A DNA stretch of 5,428 bases from Gammaproteobacteria bacterium. GTDB lineage: Bacteria; Pseudomonadota; Gammaproteobacteria; SZUA-152. The notes under the pieces were generated by a model. The model searched no databases, was not told the origin of the DNA, and worked only from the letters and a program-made list of their open reading frames with translations. Location of the stretch: assembly GCA_030617485.1 (NCBI GenBank), contig JAUWVK010000113.1, forward strand, positions 1-5,428. The letters run 5' to 3'. A program made the translations under genes and the position numbers. Below are positions 1 to 5,050 of this stretch, in pieces (the stretch's first letter is position 1; each line of letters opens with the position of its first letter).

Positions 1-114
1 CTGGCCAGGCAAATCCTGACTAAAATTATCGGAATTATGGTTGCACAGGTTTTTTTCAACGTTAGAAATGACGTAGCTCTCTTTGTTATTTTTTCAAATT
101 TGGCTAGCTATTAG
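1..114 (+). CDS. Possible C-terminal tail of an upstream gene (partial, weak)
   Basis: The first reading frame is open from the window edge to a TAG at 112-114 and would encode 37 residues ending in NLASY. The peptide is fairly hydrophobic (IIGIMV, VFF, LFVIF), as a membrane-protein tail could be, but I recognise no family. The other two forward frames stop within the first 35 bases. An open run of this length is not significant by itself. The main support is position: a terminator-like hairpin lies about 70 nt downstream, which would suit the end of an upstream transcription unit. It could equally be non-coding sequence. Confidence 0.2.
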   Translation: MARQILTKIIGIMVAQVFFNVRNDVALFVIFSNLASY

Positions 115-171
115 TATAACCTAATATTTTCATACTACCTGTTAACGGCCAGTCTAGACAAATAAAGTTTA
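114..171 (+). promoter_or_regulatory. Candidate promoter/operator block A, shared with module 2
   Basis: This stretch contains, in order, GTATAACCTAA (114-124), TTTTC (127-131), TTAACGG (142-148), TAGACAAATAA (155-165) and TTTA (168-171). The same elements occur in the same order upstream of the module 2 cytochrome gene at 2323-2371. TATAAC at 115-120 resembles a -10 hexamer, with a poor TTTTCA (91-96) as -35 at 18-nt spacing. I infer a common promoter or regulator site. No known regulator motif was recognised, and the exact transcription start is uncertain. Confidence 0.35.
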
Positions 172-512
172 TTGCGGTGGGGAAAAGCCTGCCTTATTCC
201 TGGTGCCGCATTCAGGCTTTTTCACAAGAGAATCACCAATCTTTTCCGGTGAGCGTTATTTAATAACAGATCAATTTTGTCATTTATTACCTTTGTTTAT
301 TACATGGCGAAATGTCGATTTGTTACCTATCCTGTAGGTATGGGTTAAATACGCAGCCCATCGACTTTTTCAGTTTTTAAATCTGACCAACAGGCTAGTT
401 TATCAAGCCTGCGTCCAGCGTCGGTTATGGATAGCTGTTTTGGAATATCACAAGGAGAAATCAAGTAACAAATTTACAGTATTCCGCATAATAACCAAAA
501 AAGGAGGAAAAC
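115..512 (+). other. Long non-coding leader/intergenic region upstream of fcc module 1
   Basis: I see no convincing gene in these roughly 400 bases. The region contains, in order: a block shared with the promoter region of module 2 (114-171); a terminator-like hairpin (183-222); a perfect dyad GTTATT-T-AATAAC (255-267); a tandem TTTGT..TTATTAC repeat (276-303); a possible three-way-junction fold followed by T-runs (314-378); a 6-bp hairpin (391-411); and a consensus Shine-Dalgarno AAGGAGG at 501-507. Another SD-like AAGGAG at 452-457 has no start codon at a useful distance. If transcription starts near the shared block, fccA1 mRNA would have a leader of more than 300 nt, against about 100 nt for module 2. 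Confidence 0.6.
183..222 (+). terminator. Terminator-like hairpin with long loop
   Basis: AAAAGCCTG (183-191) is the perfect reverse complement of CAGGCTTTT (213-221). This gives a 9-bp stem with a 21-nt loop, running directly into T218-T222. The flanking A-run and T-run let it read as a terminator on either strand. The large loop makes it weaker than a classic intrinsic terminator. It may end transcription of whatever lies upstream of the window. If the module 1 promoter is at block A, it would instead lie inside the fccA1 leader and act as an attenuator. Confidence 0.4.
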
Positions 513-848
513 ATGCGTAGATCTATAGTCATTAGGTTCATCGCACCCATGGGTATTCTCGGTATTATGTTATTACCCACATCTGTTTCAGCTGATGAAA
601 TAAGCCGGGCTTCTATGTTGAGTTATACCTGTGCGGGCTGTCATGGTACCGATGGCATTAGTCCAGGTTCAATCCCCAGCATCGGCTGCAAGTCTGCCGA
701 TACCATTGAAAAGGCCCTGAAGGAATATCGTAGTGGTAAGCGTTTTTCCACGGTGATGGGTCGTCATGTTAAAGGCTACACCGACCAGGAAATTCAACTT
801 ATCGCTGGTTACTTCGGCACGTATTGCAATAAGCCAACAAAAAACTAG
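513..848 (+). CDS. fccA: Monoheme cytochrome c subunit of flavocytochrome c sulfide dehydrogenase (module 1)
   Basis: This gene encodes 111 residues and is probably the electron-accepting cytochrome subunit of FCSD, taking electrons from the FAD of the adjacent flavoprotein in the periplasm. A Sec signal peptide (RR, hydrophobic core, cleavage after SVSA near residue 27) precedes a class I cytochrome c domain. The single heme motif CAGCH is at residues 40-44, and Met82 in the STVMGRHVKGY segment is the likely distal ligand. A mature protein of about 84 residues fits the monoheme FccA type known from green sulfur bacteria rather than the diheme Allochromatium type. The start is fixed by AAGGAGG at 501-507, 5 nt before the ATG. 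The flavoprotein gene begins 13 nt after the stop, so the two are co-transcribed. Unusual features are Cys59, where relatives have an alanine/glycine-type IxG loop, and Cys105 near the C-terminus. The general assignment is firm; the FccA role rests on context and on resemblance to the N-terminal domain of the second FccA. Confidence 0.88.
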   Translation: MRRSIVIRFIAPMGILGIMLLPTSVSADEISRASMLSYTCAGCHGTDGISPGSIPSIGCKSADTIEKALKEYRSGKRFSTVMGRHVKGYTDQEIQLIAGYFGTYCNKPTKN

Positions 849-861
849 GGAGAACACAGCC

Positions 862-2154
862 ATGAATAATTATTCACGTAGAGATTTTATGAAGTGGGCT
901 GGCGCTGCCTCTGTTTTCAGTGCGATGGGTTGGCCTCTGGGTGCTCTTGCAAAAATGGGACGTTCTGCTGCCAAAGTGGTTGTCATTGGCGGTGGTTATG
1001 GCGGTGCCACATGCGCGAAATACATTCGCAAGATGGCTCCAGGCATTGAAGTTACCCTGATAGAGCAAAACAAGCGCTATACAACATGCCCTTTTAGCAA
1101 CACTGTCATTGGTGGTTTGAAAAAAATTGAGGACATAACTCATGGTTATGGCAATTTGCGCAATCGTCATGGTGTGAATGTGATCCATGACATAGCTGAA
1201 GAGGTGAATCCTGCCAAAAAAGTGGTGAGGTTAAGGGGGGGCACAAAACTTGACTATGACAAACTGATTATGTCACCGGGTATTGAGCTCATGTGGAATA
1301 AGATTGAAGGTTACGATCAGGCTGCCAGTGAGGTTATGCCGCACGCATGGAAGGCTGGACCGCAAACCACCTTGTTACGCGCAAAAATTGAGGCCATGAG
1401 AGATGGTGGTACGGTAATCATTGCAGCGCCTGCCAATCCTTTTCGTTGTCCGCCCGGCCCCTACGAGCGTGCCAGTCTTGTTGCGAACTATCTCAAAAAA
1501 CACAAACCTAAATCTAAGGTCATTATTCTGGATCGCAAGGACAAGTTTTCCAAACAAGCTCTGTTCACCGGTGGTTGGGATGCCTTGTATCCGGGCATGA
1601 TTGAGTGGGTGTCCAAGTCGGCTGGTGGTACGGTTACAAGGGTGGATACCAAAGCCATGGAGGTGGAAAATAATAATGGCTTTACCTATCCGGGTGATGT
1701 CATTAACGTTATCCCACCTCAGCGTGCCGGTACCATTGCTCAACGTACCGGGTTAGCTGACAAGAGTGGTTGGTGCCCGATCAATCAAACGACCTTTGAG
1801 TCCAGGAAACACAAAGATATCCATATCATCGGTGACTCTGCCATAGCCGGCAAAATGCCCAAGTCGGGTTATGCTGCTGCTAGTGAAGGTAAGGTTTGTG
1901 CAGCAGCCGTGGTTGCAGAACTGGGTGGCCTTAATATGCCCGAGCCATCCTACGTCAACACCTGCTACAGCCTGGTTGGCCCTGACTATGGCATATCTGT
2001 TGCGGCCGTTTATCGTCTCACCAAGAAAGGCATCACTCCTGTGAAAGGTGCGGGTGGTGGTAGTCCCAAGGTGGTAGACAGCACCTTCCGTAGTATGGAG
2101 GCTGTCTATGCTCAAGGCTGGTACGATAGCACCGTTGCTGACATGTTCCAGTAA
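862..2154 (+). CDS. fccB: Sulfide dehydrogenase flavoprotein subunit FccB (module 1)
   Basis: This is the FAD-containing catalytic subunit that oxidises sulfide to sulfur/polysulfide and passes electrons to the FccA heme. The 430 residues begin with a Tat signal (SRRDFMK, residues 5-11; likely cleavage after GALA, residue 30). A Rossmann dinucleotide site follows (VVVIGGGYGGAT, 39-50). Cys76 in YTTCPFSN matches the cysteine that binds FAD covalently in the Allochromatium enzyme. Cys196 (FRCPPGPYERAS) and Cys368 (VNTCYS) match its redox disulfide. A C-terminal FAD contact is seen in HIIGDSAIAGKMPKSGY (321-337). Length is normal for the family. I chose ATG 862 because the Tat motif starts there and AGGGAG (847-852) precedes it; an upstream in-frame ATG at 766 lies inside fccA. 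Compared with the second FccB, a loop after the GGW motif is five residues shorter (TGGWDALYP then MIEW). SoxF is the nearest alternative name, but no other sox genes are in view. Confidence 0.95.
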   Translation: MNNYSRRDFMKWAGAASVFSAMGWPLGALAKMGRSAAKVVVIGGGYGGATCAKYIRKMAPGIEVTLIEQNKRYTTCPFSNTVIGGLKKIEDITHGYGNLRNRHGVNVIHDIAEEVNPAKKVVRLRGGTKLDYDKLIMSPGIELMWNKIEGYDQAASEVMPHAWKAGPQTTLLRAKIEAMRDGGTVIIAAPANPFRCPPGPYERASLVANYLKKHKPKSKVIILDRKDKFSKQALFTGGWDALYPGMIEWVSKSAGGTVTRVDTKAMEVENNNGFTYPGDVINVIPPQRAGTIAQRTGLADKSGWCPINQTTFESRKHKDIHIIGDSAIAGKMPKSGYAAASEGKVCAAAVVAELGGLNMPEPSYVNTCYSLVGPDYGISVAAVYRLTKKGITPVKGAGGGSPKVVDSTFRSMEAVYAQGWYDSTVADMFQ

Positions 2155-2172
2155 TTAACAATCAGCAATATG

Positions 2173-2208
2173 TTAAAGGGCGACAAAAGTCGCCCTTTAA
2201 TGTTTTAT
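2173..2208 (+). terminator. Strong intrinsic terminator ending fcc module 1
   Basis: TTAAAGGGCGAC (2173-2184) and GTCGCCCTTTAA (2189-2200) form a perfect 12-bp stem closed by an AAAA tetraloop, followed by TGTTTTATT. It starts 19 nt after the fccB1 stop codon. The A-rich 5' arm means it may also work on the other strand, but no gene converges on it here. It separates the two fcc modules into independent transcription units. Confidence 0.92.
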
Positions 2209-2322
2209 TGTGTAGCTAGGCTTTGTTATTTGCACAACCAAATAAATTGTAGTGAGAGAATAAAAATTTATTTTATTTATTCCGTAAGCTTAAATTTTGT
2301 TCATTAAAAGGCGTTAATTCTG

Positions 2323-2371
2323 GTAAAACACTAAACCATTTCCTATGCTTAACGGGTAGACAAATAATTTA
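2323..2371 (+). promoter_or_regulatory. Candidate promoter/operator block B, matching block A
   Basis: GTAAAACACTAA (2323-2334), ATTTC (2338-2342), TTAACGG (2349-2355), TAGACAAATAA (2357-2367) and TTTA (2368-2371) repeat the elements of 114-171 in the same order, with different spacing. A further element, GTAGCT-AGG-CTTTGTTATTT (2212-2231), also has a counterpart at 73-91. The block ends 95 nt before the module 2 start codon, a usual place for a promoter. No clear -35/-10 pair can be fixed by eye. A role as promoter or operator is inferred from conservation and position only. Confidence 0.35.
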
Positions 2372-2391
2372 GCAATACGAATATCCGCGAA

Positions 2392-2425
2392 TTTTTGTCG
2401 ATCTTTCGCACACGGTTTTTTGTCG
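2392..2425 (+). repeat. Short direct repeat TTTTTGTCG x2 before the tetraheme cytochrome gene
   Basis: TTTTTGTCG occurs at 2392-2400 and again at 2417-2425, 25 nt apart start to start, in the likely 5' untranslated or promoter-proximal region of module 2. It may be a paired regulator site or simple T-rich sequence. The function is unknown. Confidence 0.35.
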
Positions 2426-2465
2426 TTTTTTACAGACTTTTCCCATGTTTTACCGAGGGGAGGAG

Positions 2466-2999
2466 ATGCTGCACTGCCCATCAAAAAAAATAGTCTGTAT
2501 TGGTCTCATGGTGTTTTTTTTCGGAGGAATATCATTCGCCGGCTTGAATAGTTTTTTCGACTATACCAATGACACAGAATTTTGTGTTTCCTGTCATTCA
2601 ATGCAGATCAATTACAAAGAGTACAAGGAAACATTGCATTACAAAAATGCCTCGGGTGTACAAGCGGGCTGTGCCGATTGTCATGTACCCAAGTCCCTTG
2701 GTCCAAAATTCTTTGCCAAGGTGGTGGCCGTCAAGGACGTGGTGTATGAGCTGATGGGCACCATCGATACGCCAGAGAAATTTCAGGCACGTCGTTGGGA
2801 TTTGGCCAACACAGTATGGGAAAAAATGCGAGCTAACGATTCACGCGAATGTCGTAGTTGCCATAAGTACTCGAGTATGGACTATGAGCAACAGGGAAAA
2901 CGGGCCAGTAAAAAACATAGTACAGCATTTGAGAAAGGAAAAACCTGTATTGATTGCCATGCAGGTATTGCACACGAGGAGCCATTAGAACCGGATTAA
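2466..2999 (+). CDS. NapC/NirT-family membrane-anchored tetraheme cytochrome c
   Basis: This family moves electrons between membrane quinol and periplasmic redox enzymes. The 177-residue protein has one N-terminal membrane anchor (about residues 9-28) and four c-type heme motifs: CVSCH (40-44), CADCH (69-73), CRSCH (129-133) and CIDCH (161-165). Family hallmarks are CxxCHxM at the first heme (Met46), GVQAGCADCHVP, the NDSRECRSCH segment, and CIDCHAGIAH near the C-terminus. Length is between NrfH and NapC. I prefer ATG 2466 because GAGGGG (2455-2460) sits at proper distance before it; an in-frame ATG at 2445 has no ribosome binding site and would add MFYRGEE. No nap, nir or nrf reductase is adjacent. 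Instead fccA2 follows after 58 nt without a terminator, so its partner is probably the second sulfide dehydrogenase. The family is sure; the partner and direction of electron flow are inferred. Confidence 0.93.
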   Translation: MLHCPSKKIVCIGLMVFFFGGISFAGLNSFFDYTNDTEFCVSCHSMQINYKEYKETLHYKNASGVQAGCADCHVPKSLGPKFFAKVVAVKDVVYELMGTIDTPEKFQARRWDLANTVWEKMRANDSRECRSCHKYSSMDYEQQGKRASKKHSTAFEKGKTCIDCHAGIAHEEPLEPD

Positions 3000-3020
3000 C
3001 CTGTAGTTTAAAACCAGAGT

Positions 3021-3055
3021 AGCCTGATGACGTGTAAAAACACGTGAAGGAGGCT
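3021..3055 (+). promoter_or_regulatory. Hairpin overlapping the fccA2 ribosome binding site
   Basis: ACGTGT (3030-3035) and ACACGT (3040-3045) form a 6-bp stem with an AAAA loop. An outer 5-bp stem can form between AGCCT (3021-3025) and AGGCT (3051-3055). The Shine-Dalgarno AAGGAGG (3047-3053), 4 nt before the fccA2 ATG, lies partly in the outer stem. Folding could limit translation of fccA2 or set its ratio to the upstream tetraheme gene; the inner hairpin could also mark an mRNA processing point. There is no T-run, so it is not a terminator. Confidence 0.4.
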
Positions 3056-3057
3056 TC

Positions 3058-3675
3058 ATGAATACCAAGCATTTGCTTGTGATATTAATTGTTGTATTTG
3101 GTTTGATTGTATTTTCTAGCGCCCTTTCCAGTGTTTACGCTGATGCTAGTGCTGGCACACCCAGTGCTATTATGCTGGCCAATACCTGCGCTGGTTGTCA
3201 CGGTACCAGAGGATCCAGTGTTGGTCCGGCCAGTCCCACCATCGCCGGTATTTCCTATGACTATTTCATTGAAACGATGGAGGCCTACCAGTCGGGTGAG
3301 AGACCCTCGACTATCATGACCCGCATCGCCAAAGGGTATAACGAAAAAGAGATTGAATTAATGGCGGGTTATTTTTCTAAACAATCCTTTGTTCGTCTTC
3401 CTCAGGAACATGATGGTAATGCAGCCCGGCGTGGCAAAAAACTGCACAAGAAATATTGCGATAAATGCCACGAAGAAGGTGGCCGTTCAGCCGAAGACGA
3501 TGCCGGAATTTTAGCTGGGCAATGGGAACCGTATCTGCGTTTTACAATGGAAGACTTCACCAGCGGTAAGCGCCCCATGGAAAAAAAGATGAAAAAACGT
3601 ATGAACAAACTGGATAAAGCGCATGGACAGGCAGGTATTGATGACCTGGTTCATTTTTACGCTAGTCAGCAATGA
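3058..3675 (+). CDS. fccA: Diheme cytochrome c subunit of flavocytochrome c sulfide dehydrogenase (module 2)
   Basis: This gene encodes a 205-residue periplasmic electron-transfer subunit. A Sec signal peptide (cleavage after SVYA, about residue 28) precedes two class I cytochrome c domains. Domain 1 has CAGCH at 44-48 and a probable distal Met87 (STIMTRIAKGY). Domain 2 has CDKCH at 134-138 and a probable distal Met174 or Met178 (KRPMEKKMKKRM). The two-domain plan and size match the diheme FccA of Allochromatium vinosum. Domain 1 closely resembles the whole monoheme FccA of module 1 (CAGCHGT, YxSGxRxST, KGYxxxEIxLxAGYF), but lacks that protein's extra cysteines. The start is supported by AAGGAGG at 3047-3053, which sits in a possible hairpin. 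The fccB2 gene begins 41 nt after the stop, and the NapC/NirT gene lies 58 nt upstream. SoxE is the nearest alternative name. Confidence 0.93.
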   Translation: MNTKHLLVILIVVFGLIVFSSALSSVYADASAGTPSAIMLANTCAGCHGTRGSSVGPASPTIAGISYDYFIETMEAYQSGERPSTIMTRIAKGYNEKEIELMAGYFSKQSFVRLPQEHDGNAARRGKKLHKKYCDKCHEEGGRSAEDDAGILAGQWEPYLRFTMEDFTSGKRPMEKKMKKRMNKLDKAHGQAGIDDLVHFYASQQ

Positions 3676-3716
3676 CGCGAGGCAAAGCAGTTGTGTTTGA
3701 GAAGGAGGATGCGGTT

Positions 3717-5009
3717 ATGACAAAAATTAATCGAAGGCATTTTCTTACGCTTACCGGCACTGCCCTGGCAGGCGCGGCTCTGGGTTTTCCCATGCTAAGT
3801 TTTGGTGCAGGCAAAAAGGTCGTTATTGTGGGTGGAGGGGTGGGTGGATCCACTTGTGCCAAATATCTACGATTAATGGATGCCTCCATCGAGGTAACGC
3901 TTATTGAACCCAAGAAAACGTATTTCACCTGTTTTATGAGTAATGAGGTTATAGGTGGCGGGCGAGATATCAGCACCATTCAATTTGGTTATGATGGTTT
4001 GCGAAATCACGGTATTCAGGTCATTCACGATCTTGCTGTTAACGTAGATCCCATCGCCAAAAAAGTAGTTACCAGGGGCGGTAAATCCCTTAGCTATGAT
4101 GCCTGCGTTGTAGCGCCTGGAATAGATTTCCGCTGGGACGCCATTGAGGGATACAGCCCCAAGGTTGCCGAAACACTGCCTCATGCCTGGCAGGCTGGCC
4201 CACAGACGGCATTGTTGAGGGATCAAATCCATGCCATGCATGACGGTGGCACGGTAATCATTGCCGCCCCGCAAAATCCGTTTCGCTGCCCACCAGGACC
4301 ATATGAACGGGCCAGCCAGATCGCCTGGTACCTGCAGAACCATAAACCCAAATCCAAGATTTTGATTCTGGACCCCAAGCCCAAGTTCTCCAAAATGGGT
4401 TTGTTTACGGCGGGGTGGAAGCGCTATTTTGGATATAAAAGCACTAATAGCATGATTGAATGGATTGGTGAAAAAGAAGGCGGTGAAGTAACGCGAGTGA
4501 AGGCCAAACAAATGTACGCCTTCGCCACGTCAAAATATAAAGGTGATGTCATTAATGTAATCCCGCCACAAAAAGCAGGCAGTATCGCTTTTATAGCCGA
4601 TCTGGTCGATGAAGATAATGGTTGGTGTCCGGTGAATCATGTCAGCTTTGAGTCTAGCCGGCACAAAGATATCTACGTTATCGGTGATGCAACTATTGCT
4701 GCACCCATGCCCAAATCAGGTTATGCAGCCAATTCACAGGCAAAAGTCTGCGCTGCAGCGGTGGTGGCGAAATTCAATAATGATCCAGCACCTGTGCCGT
4801 CATTTGTGAATACCTGCTATAGCCTGATTACTCCGGATGACGGTATTTCTGTTGCCATGGTGTATCGTCTCGGCGCAAAGGGTAAGATCGAAAAGGTGAA
4901 GGGGGCTGGCGGACTGACGCCAAAAGATGCCAGTGATGCAATGCGCAAGCGCGAAGCCACGTATGCCTATTCCTGGTTTAAAAATATTACCCACGATACT
5001 TTTTATTAA
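3717..5009 (+). CDS. fccB: Sulfide dehydrogenase flavoprotein subunit FccB (module 2)
   Basis: This is the second FAD subunit of a sulfide-oxidising flavocytochrome c, 430 residues long. It has a Tat signal (NRRHFLT, residues 5-11; likely cleavage after SFGA, residue 31) and the nucleotide-binding motif VVIVGGGVGGST (35-46). Cys72 (YFTCFMSNEVIGG) is the expected covalent FAD site. Cys191 (FRCPPGPYERAS) and Cys367 (VNTCYS) are the expected active-site disulfide. FAD contacts appear in YVIGDATIAAPMPKSGY (320-336). The C-terminus (YAYSWFKNITHDTFY) and the full-length loop YFGYKSTNSMIEW are closer to the Allochromatium protein than module 1 is. ATG 3717 is chosen for the Tat signal and AAGGAGG (3702-3708) 8 nt upstream; an in-frame ATG at 3672 overlaps the fccA2 stop and has no ribosome site. 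Protein similarity to FccB1 is strong, but third codon positions differ widely, so the duplication or separate acquisition is old. No terminator follows. Confidence 0.96.
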   Translation: MTKINRRHFLTLTGTALAGAALGFPMLSFGAGKKVVIVGGGVGGSTCAKYLRLMDASIEVTLIEPKKTYFTCFMSNEVIGGGRDISTIQFGYDGLRNHGIQVIHDLAVNVDPIAKKVVTRGGKSLSYDACVVAPGIDFRWDAIEGYSPKVAETLPHAWQAGPQTALLRDQIHAMHDGGTVIIAAPQNPFRCPPGPYERASQIAWYLQNHKPKSKILILDPKPKFSKMGLFTAGWKRYFGYKSTNSMIEWIGEKEGGEVTRVKAKQMYAFATSKYKGDVINVIPPQKAGSIAFIADLVDEDNGWCPVNHVSFESSRHKDIYVIGDATIAAPMPKSGYAANSQAKVCAAAVVAKFNNDPAPVPSFVNTCYSLITPDDGISVAMVYRLGAKGKIEKVKGAGGLTPKDASDAMRKREATYAYSWFKNITHDTFY

Positions 5010-5050
5010 TAATTAAAAATTAATCGGCAAAAAATAGTCAATAACAAACA

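Noticed and set aside
427..468. 13-codon open frame (MDSCFGISQGEIK) in the leader of fccA1
   Set aside because: There is no Shine-Dalgarno before its ATG and no run of regulatory codons, so chance is the simpler explanation.
766..861. Upstream in-frame ATG that would add 32 residues to FccB1
   Set aside because: It lies inside fccA1 in another frame, has no ribosome site, and would bury the Tat signal that starts at the 862 ATG.
2240..2273. AAATAAATT/AATTTATTT inverted repeat downstream of the module 1 terminator
   Set aside because: It is AT-only pairing across a 16-nt loop in very AT-rich sequence, as expected by chance.
2569..2754. 61-codon forward frame inside the tetraheme cytochrome gene
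   Set aside because: It is out of frame with a gene whose four heme motifs and family signatures are clear, and it has no ribosome site.
3672..3716. Upstream ATG for FccB2 overlapping the fccA2 stop (ATGA)
   Set aside because: It looks like translational coupling, but the extra 15 residues are not signal-like, and the AAGGAGG at 3702-3708 and the Tat motif both point to ATG 3717.
3873..4511. Long reverse-strand open frame (212 codons) under fccB2, and similar ones under fccB1
   Set aside because: They are antisense to well-supported coding sequence, show no recognisable domain, and mirror the codon pattern of the sense gene.
5005..5024. ATTAAT...ATTAAT repeat after fccB2 as a terminator
   Set aside because: The arms are AT-only and weak, with no G/C in the stem and no T-run after it, so it was not called.
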